Of a DNA stretch of 64,000 nt, positions 17,951 to 25,527 are shown in pieces. The notes beneath the pieces are model-generated. The model ran no database searches. It was given only the letters and a program-made list of their open reading frames with translations, and was not told the DNA's origin. The translations under genes were made by a program, and so were the position numbers. Position 1 is the first letter of the stretch, and every line of letters starts with the position of its first letter. This DNA is from Amycolatopsis benzoatilytica AK 16/65 (GTDB taxonomy: Bacteria > Actinomycetota > Actinomycetes > Mycobacteriales > Pseudonocardiaceae), in NCBI RefSeq assembly GCF_000383915.1, contig NZ_KB912942.1, positions 5,762,564-5,826,563 on the forward strand, in the 5' to 3' direction.

Positions 17951-18352
17951 ATGGACGCTCTCCAGCGCTGCGTGGGCGGCATCGTGTTCGACGACCAGGG
18001 CAGACTGCTGCTCGTCCAGCGCGGCCACGAGCCAGGAAAAGGGTTGTGGTCCCTGCCCGGCGGACGGGTGGAACCGGGCGAAACGGACTTTCAGGCGGTC
18101 GTCCGGGAGCTGCGCGAGGAGACCGGGCTCGACGTGAGACCGCACACACTCGCCGGCTCGGTCCTCCGCGGCCGTTACGACATTCACGACTACTCCTGCA
18201 CCCTGACCGGCGGAACGCTCACCCCGGGCGACGACGCGGCCGACGCGCGGTGGGCGGACGCCGCGGGATTGGCCGCTTTGGACCAAGCCGGTCTCCTTAC
18301 GGACCAACTGCTGGTGACATTGCGTGACTGGAATGCGCTGCCCTCCGCGTGA
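17951..18352 (+). CDS. Nudix hydrolase
   Basis: 133 residues. Complete Nudix box: GGRVEPGE, then REL and REETGL, in the GX5EX7REUXEEXGU pattern. The N-terminus CVGGIVFDDQGRLLLVQRGHEPGKGLW is typical of MutT/ADP-ribose-pyrophosphatase-like members. Substrate unknown. The frame is open upstream to an ATG at 17894; neither start has a strong ribosome site. Confidence 0.9.
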   Translation: MDALQRCVGGIVFDDQGRLLLVQRGHEPGKGLWSLPGGRVEPGETDFQAVVRELREETGLDVRPHTLAGSVLRGRYDIHDYSCTLTGGTLTPGDDAADARWADAAGLAALDQAGLLTDQLLVTLRDWNALPSA

Positions 18353-18613
18353 ACGAAAAACTGCCCGGCGCGCATTGTCGGCGCGGCCCCGGTGACGAGG
18401 AACTGATTTCGGAGTAACCGGAAAGTATCGTGATCGGACCGGGATCCGGGATGAGCACGGAATATGCACGGAGCCGAATTAGATATCGCGCGAGAGGCGG
18501 CGGCCGGGGCCCGTGGGTGCCGCCGCCGGATGTGACGGATGGGGTGAATGCGACACAGGTGACGGAGGGTGCGGGCTCCGGCCGGACGGCACCGCGGCAG
18601 ACCGCGCCGGCCC
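18353..18613. other. Gene-free stretch before tandem palindrome array
   Basis: About 260 nt after the Nudix gene, with a locally more AT-rich patch near 18465-18490. I see no gene with a ribosome site or recognisable product. Open frames across it on both strands continue into the repeats and look incidental. Confidence 0.5.
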
Positions 18614-19012
18614 GCCCTGCTCTCCGCAGGTCGTCCGTGAAGGACGCCTTGAGGGACTTAGATTCCCCCATGGGGCCCCTCACGGACTTGGCCCAGCCGC
18701 GCAGGCCGCGCCGGCACCGCCCTGCTCTCCGCAGGTCGTCCGTGAAGGACGCCTTGAGGGACTTAGATTCCCGCAAGGGGCCCCTCACGGACTTGGCCCA
18801 GCCGCGCAGACCGCGCCGGCACCGCCCTGCTCTCCACAGGTCGTCCGTGAAGGACGCCTTGAGGGACTTAGATTCCCGGAAGGGCCCCTCACGGACTTGG
18901 CCCAGCCGCGCAGGCCGCGCCGGGACCGCCCTGCTCTCCACAGGCTGTCCGTGAAGGACGCCTTGAGGGACTTAGATTCCGGCAAGGGGCCACTCACGGA
19001 CTTGGCCCGCTA
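18614..19012. repeat. Four ~105-bp tandem copies of a palindromic unit
   Basis: Units begin with GCCCTGCTCTCC at 18614, 18719, 18824 and 18928, giving periods of 105, 105 and 104. Each contains a hairpin framed by GTCCGTGAAGG and CCTCACGGAC with the shared centre GAGGGACTTAGATTC, then TTGGCCCAGCCGCGCAG. Copies differ by a few substitutions near the hairpin tip. The array fills the gap between convergent genes and belongs to the same family as the single palindromes elsewhere in the window. Confidence 0.93.
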
Positions 19013-19045
19013 CGGCACCGCCGGGTCAGGTGCGCGGCCCGCGAC

Positions 19046-20254
19046 TCACGCCAGCAGCCAGGTCATCCGTTGCCCGTGCGGTGCCGTCCGCGCCAATGCG
19101 CGGGCCTGCGGCTGCCCGTCGGCCCACGTCGTCAGGCCCAGCACCGCCATCGCCTGCTCCGCCGAACCCGAACCCGAACCAGAACCCGCGCCCGCGCCCG
19201 AGCCAGAACCCGCACCCGAGCCATCTCCGACCTCAGCCGAAGGCCCAGCCACCGCCAGGTCTTCCCGGCCAGGCAGCACCGTCTCCAGCCCGGCCCGGTA
19301 GAACTCCTGGCTCACCCACCACACCGGCCGTTGCCCGGCCATTCGCGCGAGTTCCGCGACGAAGTCCGCCCGCCGGTCGCCCAGGTAAGCCAGCGCGTGG
19401 CTGGTCAACACGACCAGCGGCAACTCTTCCGGCAATCGGGCTGCCGCCGCGGCGAGGTCGTCCACCGCGTCCCCGGCGACCAGTTCCGGCGCGTGCTTCC
19501 GCTGTTCCGCCGCCGCGGTCCGCAGCAGGCGGATGCGGTCGACCTGGTCTGCCCAGACGCACGCCTCCAGCCACGCCAGCTCGTCCTCGTCCGCGAGATC
19601 CACCGGTGCCCGGTCCAGACCAACGCGCGCGGCCACCGCGATCTTCTTCGGCATCTTCGGCAGCTTCGCTCCCGGCGCGACGTCGAGCGCGCAGTGCAAG
19701 CCCACCGCTGCCTTCGCCGGGCCTGCTGCGATCTGCTCGCCGCCGTCGCACTGGTAGCGGTAGCCGAAGCGGTCGAGGCCGAGCAGCAGGCCCGCGCTGC
19801 AACCGACTTCCAGCAGCGCGATCTTGCCGCCCGCTTCCTTCGCCGCGATCGCGACAGCTGGGTACAGCAGCGCGGCGCGGCGCACCTCGTTCGTCTGCGT
19901 GTACCGCGTCGCGATCAGTTCCCGCGCCCGGTCCGCGCGCTCCAGCAGGAACGAGCGGAACAACGGCCAAGTCTCGCCGTCGACGCCGTCGAAACCGCCG
20001 ACCGACGGGTAGTACCGCGACAACGGGTGGATCGGGTCCGCCTGCACCAACCGGTGCGCGGCGGCGAACAGCAGCGTGCCGCGTGCCTCGCCGCCGCGGG
20101 CATCGGTCAGGAGGGCGGCGATGTCGTCATCCTCGGCGGCGTGGGTGGCGAGGTGGTCGTACAGCGGCGAGACGCCGCGCGCTTCCACTTCCGCGAACGC
20201 GCGCAGCCGCCGCTTGATTTCCTCCAGGGCAATGGGCACCCGTGCTCCGATCAC
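19046..20254 (-). CDS. DUF2332 domain-containing protein
   Basis: 402 residues. DUF2332 motifs: RLRAFAEVEARGVSPLYDHL, HPLSRYYPSVGG, TQTNEVRRAALLYPA and EVGCSAGLLLGLDRFGY, the last resembling an SAM-methyltransferase glycine loop; HALAYLGDRR and VWWVSQEFYRAG follow. A low-complexity Gly/Ser/Ala insert (GAGSGSGAGAGSGSG region) lies near residue 350. GTG at 20254 overlaps the MaoC stop as GTGA, implying coupling. Function unknown. Confidence 0.85.
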   Translation of the reverse strand: MIGARVPIALEEIKRRLRAFAEVEARGVSPLYDHLATHAAEDDDIAALLTDARGGEARGTLLFAAAHRLVQADPIHPLSRYYPSVGGFDGVDGETWPLFRSFLLERADRARELIATRYTQTNEVRRAALLYPAVAIAAKEAGGKIALLEVGCSAGLLLGLDRFGYRYQCDGGEQIAAGPAKAAVGLHCALDVAPGAKLPKMPKKIAVAARVGLDRAPVDLADEDELAWLEACVWADQVDRIRLLRTAAAEQRKHAPELVAGDAVDDLAAAAARLPEELPLVVLTSHALAYLGDRRADFVAELARMAGQRPVWWVSQEFYRAGLETVLPGREDLAVAGPSAEVGDGSGAGSGSGAGAGSGSGSGSAEQAMAVLGLTTWADGQPQARALARTAPHGQRMTWLLA

Positions 20255-20754
20255 TCGTGCGGCGTCGGGCGGCCGGGCTGCTCTCCGCCGCGGGTGTCGC
20301 CGTAGGAACGCTTCGGCACCATCACCTTGCGCCGGAAGATGCACACGATCGTGCCGTCCTGTTTGTACCCCCGCGTCTCCACGTACACCACGCCGCGGTC
20401 GTCCTTGGACTTCGACGGGGTCTTGTCGAGCACCTCGGTTTCGCCGTAGATCGTGTCGCCGTGGAAGGTCGGCTTCACGTGCTTGAGCGATTCCACTTCG
20501 AGATTCGCGATGGCCTTTCCGGACACGTCCGGCACCGACATGCCGAGCAGCAGCGAATAAATGTAGTTGCCGACGACGACGTTCTTGCCGAAGTCCGTCG
20601 TCTCCTCCGCGTAGTGCGCGTCCAGGTGCAACGGGTGGTGGTTCATCGTGATCAGGCAGAACAGGTGGTCGTCGTACTCGGTGACCGTCTTGCCCGGCCA
20701 GTGCTTGTAGACCGCACCGACCTCGAACTCCTCGTAATACCGGCCGAATTGCAC
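20251..20754 (-). CDS. MaoC-like hot-dog dehydratase
   Basis: 167 residues from the GTG at 20754 with AGGAGG about 8 nt upstream. MaoC family: FGRYYEEFEVGAVYKH, TVTEYDDHLFCLITMNHHPLH (hydratase-motif region with D and H), GNYIYSLLLGMSV and KPTFHGDTIY. Probably hydrates an enoyl- or mesaconyl-type CoA substrate. It is translationally coupled to the DUF2332 gene downstream. Confidence 0.88.
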   Translation of the reverse strand: MQFGRYYEEFEVGAVYKHWPGKTVTEYDDHLFCLITMNHHPLHLDAHYAEETTDFGKNVVVGNYIYSLLLGMSVPDVSGKAIANLEVESLKHVKPTFHGDTIYGETEVLDKTPSKSKDDRGVVYVETRGYKQDGTIVCIFRRKVMVPKRSYGDTRGGEQPGRPTPHE

Positions 20755-20911
20755 CTCTGCGCCTCCTGTCCGGGTAACACCTGTCGAGCCAGGTGCGACA
20801 CGCAACCGTGGTGAGGAGTACCCTCAACCATCGGTGATCGCGCGTCAACGCGACCCCCGCCACTTCGCACGCCTGGGCGTGCCCCGGCCGCAAGGAGGTG
20901 AGGAACCGCCC

Positions 20912-20989
20912 ATGAGCAGTGGTGATAGTCCGCTCCCAGTCAGTACCCGCGTTCCCGCCTCGCCGGCCGGCCTTCTTCGCTCCTGGTAG
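20912..20989 (+). CDS. Short leader ORF upstream of corA
   Basis: 25 codons from an ATG at 20912, preceded by a strong AAGGAGGTGAGG and ending TAG at 20989. The peptide is proline- and serine-containing, with S-P-L-P-V, V-P-A-S-P and terminal L-L-R-S-W. It lies about 96 nt before corA. Its strong ribosome site suggests real translation. Regulatory leader peptides exist for corA and mgtA in enteric bacteria; whether this one acts so is inference. Confidence 0.5.
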   Translation: MSSGDSPLPVSTRVPASPAGLLRSW

Positions 20990-21085
20990 GCCCGCGTCCG
21001 GGAACCGCACGGTGCCGCCGGACGGACACCGCAGTCCGCCTGGCTGTCGTCATTCGCGTTCCACGACGTCTGCCCAGGAGTACTC

Positions 21086-22174
21086 ATGCCTGCCATTCCC
21101 TCGCTCGGCGGTCTTCGCGGCCGCGGCAACAACCGGGCCAAGGCCGCCCTCGAACGACCGATCCCGGTGCCGCTGTCGGCCTACGTCGTCGATTGCGCGG
21201 TGTACGTCGACGGCAAACGGCTGTCCGGCCGCTGGACGCACGCCGAGGCGATCCGCGAGGTCCGCAAGCGGCACGCCGGGTTCGTCTGGATCGGCCTGCA
21301 CGAGCCGGACGCCGACCAGATCCAGGGCATCGCGGAGACGTTCGGCCTGCACGAGCTCGCCGTCGAGGACGCGCTGGAAGCGCACCAGCGGCCGAAGCTG
21401 GAGCGCTACGACGACACGTTGTTCCTGGTGCTCAAGACAGTCCGCTACGTCGAGCACCAGTCGCCGACCACGGCCAACGAGATCGTCGAGACCGGCGAGC
21501 TGATGGTGTTCCTCGGCCGCGATTTCGTCGTCACCGTCCGGCACGGCAACCACTCCGGACTGGCCCGGCTGCGCCGCGACCTGGACGAGGACCCGGAACG
21601 GCTGTCGCTGGGCGCGGCCGCGGTCGTGCACGCGATCGCCGACCACGTGGTCGACCACTACCTCGAGGTCACCAGCCGGATCGAGGCGGACATCGACGAG
21701 ATCGAGGCGCAGGTGTTCGCGCCGCGCTCGTCGGTGAGCGCCGAGCAGATCTACCTGATGAAGCGGGAAGTGCTGGAGCTGCGGCGCGCGGTGGTCCCGC
21801 TGGCCACGCCGGTGTCCCGGCTCGCCGAGGGCTACACGCGGCTGGTGCCGGACGAGGTCCGCTCGTACTTCCGCGACGTCGCCGACCACCTCGCCACCGT
21901 GTCCGAACGCGTGGCGGCGTTCGACGAACTGCTCAGCACCCTGGTCGACGCGACGGTCGCGAAGATCTCGCTGCAGCAGAACACCGACATGCGCAAGATC
22001 ACCGCCTGGGCGGCGATCATCACGGTGCCGACCATGGTCGCCGGCATCTACGGGATGAACTTCGACTACATGCCCGAGCTGCACTGGCAGTTCGGCTATC
22101 CGGTCGTGGTCACCGTGATTCTCGCGGTCTGCCTGCTGCTGTATCGAATATTCCGGAAGAACGACTGGTTGTAG
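21086..22174 (+). CDS. corA: Magnesium/cobalt transporter CorA
   Basis: 362 residues. A long cytosolic alpha/beta and helical region (HEPDADQIQGIAETFGLHELAVED, YDDTLFLVLKTVRY) is followed by two C-terminal membrane helices with the selectivity motif YGMN (GMN at 323-325) and loop FDYMPELHWQFGYP, ending in KNDWL. Forms a pentameric Mg2+ channel. ATG at 21086 has CCAGGAGTA upstream. The order near sugABC matches Mtb Rv1239c. Confidence 0.96.
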   Translation: MPAIPSLGGLRGRGNNRAKAALERPIPVPLSAYVVDCAVYVDGKRLSGRWTHAEAIREVRKRHAGFVWIGLHEPDADQIQGIAETFGLHELAVEDALEAHQRPKLERYDDTLFLVLKTVRYVEHQSPTTANEIVETGELMVFLGRDFVVTVRHGNHSGLARLRRDLDEDPERLSLGAAAVVHAIADHVVDHYLEVTSRIEADIDEIEAQVFAPRSSVSAEQIYLMKREVLELRRAVVPLATPVSRLAEGYTRLVPDEVRSYFRDVADHLATVSERVAAFDELLSTLVDATVAKISLQQNTDMRKITAWAAIITVPTMVAGIYGMNFDYMPELHWQFGYPVVVTVILAVCLLLYRIFRKNDWL

Positions 22175-22224
22175 CCGCCCCGCGGTCCCCGTTTCTTCCC
22201 CCGGTAGCAGGAGGTTTCCTCGCC

Positions 22225-22341
22225 ATGTCCCGTTTGCTGACCAACCTCAAGTTCTGGGCGCTCGCCCTGTGCCTCGCGTGGATCGTCGGCATCGTCGCGA
22301 TGATCACGCTCAACCCCGGGTTCGCGCACGGCATGAAGTGA
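22225..22341 (+). CDS. Small single-pass membrane protein downstream of corA
   Basis: 38 residues: a basic N-terminus (MSRLLTNLKF), one hydrophobic helix (WALALCLAWIVGIVAMITL) and a short NPGFAHGMK tail. The ATG has GCAGGAGG nine nt upstream, a strong ribosome site. It is 50 nt after corA and could be cotranscribed, perhaps modulating the channel, which is inference. Confidence 0.6.
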   Translation: MSRLLTNLKFWALALCLAWIVGIVAMITLNPGFAHGMK

Positions 22342-22367
22342 CGCCGGATGCGCCGTAACCTGGGCGC

Positions 22368-23021
22368 ATGCCAAAAGCGCTGGTAGTGGCCGACGAGCCG
22401 GACGAGCGGCTGTGGACCCCGGCGGTCCGCTCGCTGCGGGTCGATCTCGTGGTCGCCGCCGGCGACCTGCCGTTCGAGTACCTGGAATTCCTCGCCTGCA
22501 TGCTCGACGTGCCGTGTGTGTTCGTGCCCGGCAACCACGATCCGGACCTGAGCGGCTACACCCGCTACGGCGGACTGTCCATGAAGGACGGTTTCCCGGT
22601 CGAATGGCCGGGACCGAAAGGCGGGATCAACGCCGACGGCCGGGTCGTCGACGTCGCCGGTCTGCGGATCGCCGGGCTCGGCGGGTCGATCCGTTATCGC
22701 GACGGCCCGAATCAGTGGACCCAGCGGCAGCAGTCGCGCCGGGCCCGGTCGCTCGCCCGGCGGGCGGCGTGGCGGAAATGGCGGGACCGCAAGGGAATCG
22801 ACATCCTGCTGACCCATTCGCCGCCGCGGAAACTCGGCGACCGGGAAGACCCGCCGCATCAAGGTTTCACCTGTCTGCACCGCACGATCGAAACGCTGCG
22901 GCCGCGATGGCTGCTGCACGGACACATCCACCCGCACGGCGAACCAGTGCCCGACCGCGTGGCCGGCCGCACCCGGATCCGCAACGTGGTGGGCTATCAG
23001 GTGATGGAGTTCCCGCGATGA
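22368..23021 (+). CDS. Metallophosphoesterase
   Basis: 217 residues with calcineurin-like dimetal motifs: VVAAGDL, VPGNHDPD, LLTHSPP and HGHIHPHGE. The canonical N-terminal DxH is modified (VVADEPDER), so one metal ligand differs. Predicted cytosolic nucleotide or nucleic-acid phosphodiesterase. Its TGA overlaps the next gene's ATG (ATGA), implying coupled production with the ParB-like protein. Confidence 0.88.
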   Translation: MPKALVVADEPDERLWTPAVRSLRVDLVVAAGDLPFEYLEFLACMLDVPCVFVPGNHDPDLSGYTRYGGLSMKDGFPVEWPGPKGGINADGRVVDVAGLRIAGLGGSIRYRDGPNQWTQRQQSRRARSLARRAAWRKWRDRKGIDILLTHSPPRKLGDREDPPHQGFTCLHRTIETLRPRWLLHGHIHPHGEPVPDRVAGRTRIRNVVGYQVMEFPR

Positions 23022-23866
23022 CCCGACCGACCGGTTTCCCGCGCGCCGACGCCGAAAACGACTTCCTGCGCGCCCGGCGGCGGCAGGTGCTTTCCCGCCT
23101 TTCCACCTGGCTGCGCCGGGAACCCGACGACGTCAACATCATGCTGCCCTTCCACGAGGTCGTGCGGGCGCTCGGCTACGTCAGCGAAACCCGGATCGGC
23201 CGCCGGGTGATCGCGCTGGACTCGATCGTCGGCACCGTCGACCGCAGCCGCGACTTCGACCGCCGTTTCCGCCCGACCTCGGCGCGCGTGCGGCAACGCT
23301 GGGAGCGGCTGGCGCTGGCCGCCCGCCGCGGCGAGGAGATCCCGCCGATCGACGTGTACCGGGTCGGCGAGCTGCACTTCATCATCGACGGCCACCACCG
23401 GGTGTCCGTCGCGTTGGCGCAGGGGCTGTCCACGATAGAAGCCTCGGTGACGGTGGTGCGGACCAAACTGGATCCGGGCGGCATCCGCTACCGCGGAGAC
23501 CTGATCGTCAAGGACTACCGGCGGCTGTTCCTGGAACGCGTCCCGCTCGCCGGGCACGCGCGCGCGTCGGTGCTGATGACCGACCCGTGGAACTACGCCC
23601 AGCTCGGCGAGCACGTGGAGGCGTGGGGATTCCGCCTGATGCAGGACGAAGGCCGGTTCACCGACCGCGCGACGGTCGCGCAGCGCTGGTTCGACGAGGA
23701 GTTCACCCCGGTGGTCGGGATGCTGCGCCAGGCGGACCTGCTCGGCGACCGGACCGAGGCGGAGGCGTACCTGTGGGTCGCCTGCGAGCGGTACCGGCTG
23801 ATCCGGACGCACCGGTGGGACGAGGAGCTCTTCGAGACCCTGCGAGACAGGTCAGCAGACTCCTGA
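23018..23866 (+). CDS. ParB/Srx-like domain protein
   Basis: 282 residues. Central ParB N-terminal-like domain: PIDVYRVGELHFIIDGHHRVSVALAQG region with the key D124GHHR128 signature, replacing the GEHRYRA of true ParB. A helical C-terminal half follows. There is no helix-turn-helix typical of segregation ParB. Proteins of this fold can be CTPases, kinases or nucleases. The start overlaps the metallophosphoesterase stop by four bases. Confidence 0.8.
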   Translation: MTRPTGFPRADAENDFLRARRRQVLSRLSTWLRREPDDVNIMLPFHEVVRALGYVSETRIGRRVIALDSIVGTVDRSRDFDRRFRPTSARVRQRWERLALAARRGEEIPPIDVYRVGELHFIIDGHHRVSVALAQGLSTIEASVTVVRTKLDPGGIRYRGDLIVKDYRRLFLERVPLAGHARASVLMTDPWNYAQLGEHVEAWGFRLMQDEGRFTDRATVAQRWFDEEFTPVVGMLRQADLLGDRTEAEAYLWVACERYRLIRTHRWDEELFETLRDRSADS

Positions 23867-24132
23867 CGTGTCCGGCTGATCCTGTCCGCGACCGCTGCGT
23901 GGGCCGGTGCGGGAGATCTTCGCCGGCGACCCCGAACGGGGACACCGGCAGTGATGCGCTGGGAGCGAAAGTCGGACAGGGAGTTCCTGGAGGCATTCCC
24001 CGGATGGCGGGGTTCAGCGCGCGGACCGACGCGCTGATCCAGCACCAAGTGGATCTGCTCCGCGCGGGGCCGGAGCCGCGCTGGGCGTGACCCGGCCTTC
24101 GGCTTGGGAACGGTTCTCGGCCGAGCGGGAAT
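23867..24132. other. Gap with coding-like remnants
   Basis: No complete gene is evident. Short coding-like stretches occur in different frames: a 28-codon GTG-started frame at 23951-24037 with MRWERKSDREFLEAFPGW, and a frame ending near 24090 with ALIQHQVDLLRAGPEPRWA. They may be remnants of a decayed gene. Confidence 0.35.
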
Positions 24133-24169
24133 GAAGACGGCCCCCTTCCGCCCGGAAGGAGGCCGCTTC
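24133..24169 (-). terminator. Hairpin downstream of PspC gene
   Basis: Nested pairs GAAG/CTTC, GGCC/GGCC and TTCC/GGAA around a CCCGCCC-type loop, just past the PspC stop at 24178. Likely terminator, without T-tract. Confidence 0.5.
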
Positions 24170-24177
24170 GGCGCAGG

Positions 24178-24372
24178 TCAGTCGCTGGGGATGATCAGCC
24201 AGAGCGCGAGGTAGGCGACAATCTGCGGCCCCGGCAGCAGGCAGGAAAGGACGGCCAGCACGCGGACCTTCCCCGGCGTGGTCCCGAACCGACGGGCCAG
24301 GCCGGCGCAGACGCCGCCGAACACCCGGCCCGAACGCGGACGGCTCAGGCGGCTGGCGATCTGTGTGGTCAT
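24178..24372 (-). CDS. PspC domain-containing small membrane protein
   Basis: 64 residues. PspC motif: LSRPRSGRVFGGVCAGLARRFG, then one or two hydrophobic segments (VLAVLSCLLPGPQIVAYLALWLIIP). PspC proteins associate with envelope-stress responses. ATG at 24372 has GGAGCCC upstream. Single gene, no other psp genes nearby. Confidence 0.9.
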   Translation of the reverse strand: MTTQIASRLSRPRSGRVFGGVCAGLARRFGTTPGKVRVLAVLSCLLPGPQIVAYLALWLIIPSD

Positions 24373-24490
24373 CGTGGGCTCCTCGGGTCGTTGGTCTAGT
24401 GACTCCAGAACACCAGGTCAGCGTCGCGAAGACATCGGTCGGCGGGACGATTCGGCCCCCTAGGGGAGCTGGGGTGCGACCCTGACCCGG

Positions 24491-25327
24491 TCACCGGGTT
24501 TCCGCGGCCTGCACCGTCTGCGCGAGCAGAACCGCGATCGTCATCGGCCCGACTCCGCCCGGCACCGGCGTGATCAGGCTGGCCCGCCGGCTCGCGGCGG
24601 CGAACTCGACGTCGCCGATGTTGCCCGGATTCGACCCGGCGTCGATCACCACCGCCCCTGGTTTGATCCACTCGCCGCGGATCAGTTCCGGCCGCCCGAC
24701 CGCACCGACCACGATGTCCGCCTCGCGGACCAGGCCGGGAAGGTCGACCGTCTTCGAATGACAGCAGGTGACCGTCGCGTCGCGGGCCAGCAGCAGCATT
24801 CCGACCGGCTTGCCGAGGATCGGGCTTCGCCCGACGACCACCGCCCGCCGCCCGGCGACCGGCACCTCGCAGGCGTCCAGCAACCGGAGGATGCCGCCCG
24901 GCGTACACGACTGGAAACCCGGCTCGCCGAAGGCCATCGCGGCGAAGCTCCGCATCGTCACGCCGTCGACATCCTTCTCCGGGGAGATCGCCTCGAACGC
25001 GGCGCGCTCGTCGAGGTGGCCGGGCACCGGGTGCTGGAGCAGGATGCCGTCCACCGCCGGATCGGCCGACAGCTCGGCGATCCGGGCGACCAGCTCGGCG
25101 GTCGTCGTGTCCGCGGGCAGTTCGACGGAGCGGGACTCGATGCCCACCCGCGCGCACCGGTTCCGCTTCATCCGGACATAGGTCCTCGACGCGGGGTCGT
25201 CGCCCACCAGAACCGTGGCCAGCACCGGTGTCCGGCCGGTCCGGCCGACGTAGTCCCGTACTCGCCGCGCGGTCTCCGCGTACAGTTCCGCGGCGATCTT
25301 GACGCCGTCGATGATTTCCGCGACCAT
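24491..25327 (-). CDS. folD: Methylenetetrahydrofolate dehydrogenase/cyclohydrolase FolD
   Basis: 278 residues. Catalytic Y50xxxK54, Q98 and D121 are retained, with GRSPILGKPVG and the C-terminal TPVPGGVGPMT. Interconverts 5,10-methylene- and 10-formyl-THF using NADP. Two signature regions deviate from the usual consensus: LLQHPVP in place of VQLPLP, and DGVTM in place of DGFHP, marking a divergent FolD subgroup, possibly a second paralogue. ATG at 25327 follows GAGGAG. Confidence 0.92.
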   Translation of the reverse strand: MVAEIIDGVKIAAELYAETARRVRDYVGRTGRTPVLATVLVGDDPASRTYVRMKRNRCARVGIESRSVELPADTTTAELVARIAELSADPAVDGILLQHPVPGHLDERAAFEAISPEKDVDGVTMRSFAAMAFGEPGFQSCTPGGILRLLDACEVPVAGRRAVVVGRSPILGKPVGMLLLARDATVTCCHSKTVDLPGLVREADIVVGAVGRPELIRGEWIKPGAVVIDAGSNPGNIGDVEFAAASRRASLITPVPGGVGPMTIAVLLAQTVQAAETR

Positions 25328-25527
25328 CCTGAAACTCCTCATCCATCGCGATGAGGGGCACCCAGGCGGGCGATGCCGTCCCGATTCGCACTCCCCGGTG
25401 GTCAAGTCCACCCGACGCCAGTCGTGCGCTTCCACCGTACCGCCCCGACCAGCGACGATGACGCACCGAAGTGTGGGATTCCCAACCGCCGCCGGTTTTC
25501 TCCGCTCCCCCGGCGATACTGCACCCC

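Noticed and set aside
18614..19012. CRISPR-like array
   Set aside because: Units are ~105 bp tandem copies without unique spacers, and no cas genes are near.
18430..19301. Long open frames across the tandem palindrome array on both strands
   Set aside because: Their translations simply follow the 105-bp repeat and lack ribosome sites or domain similarity.
23951..24037. 28-codon GTG ORF
   Set aside because: Too short and without a clear ribosome site or conservation evidence; recorded only as a possible remnant.
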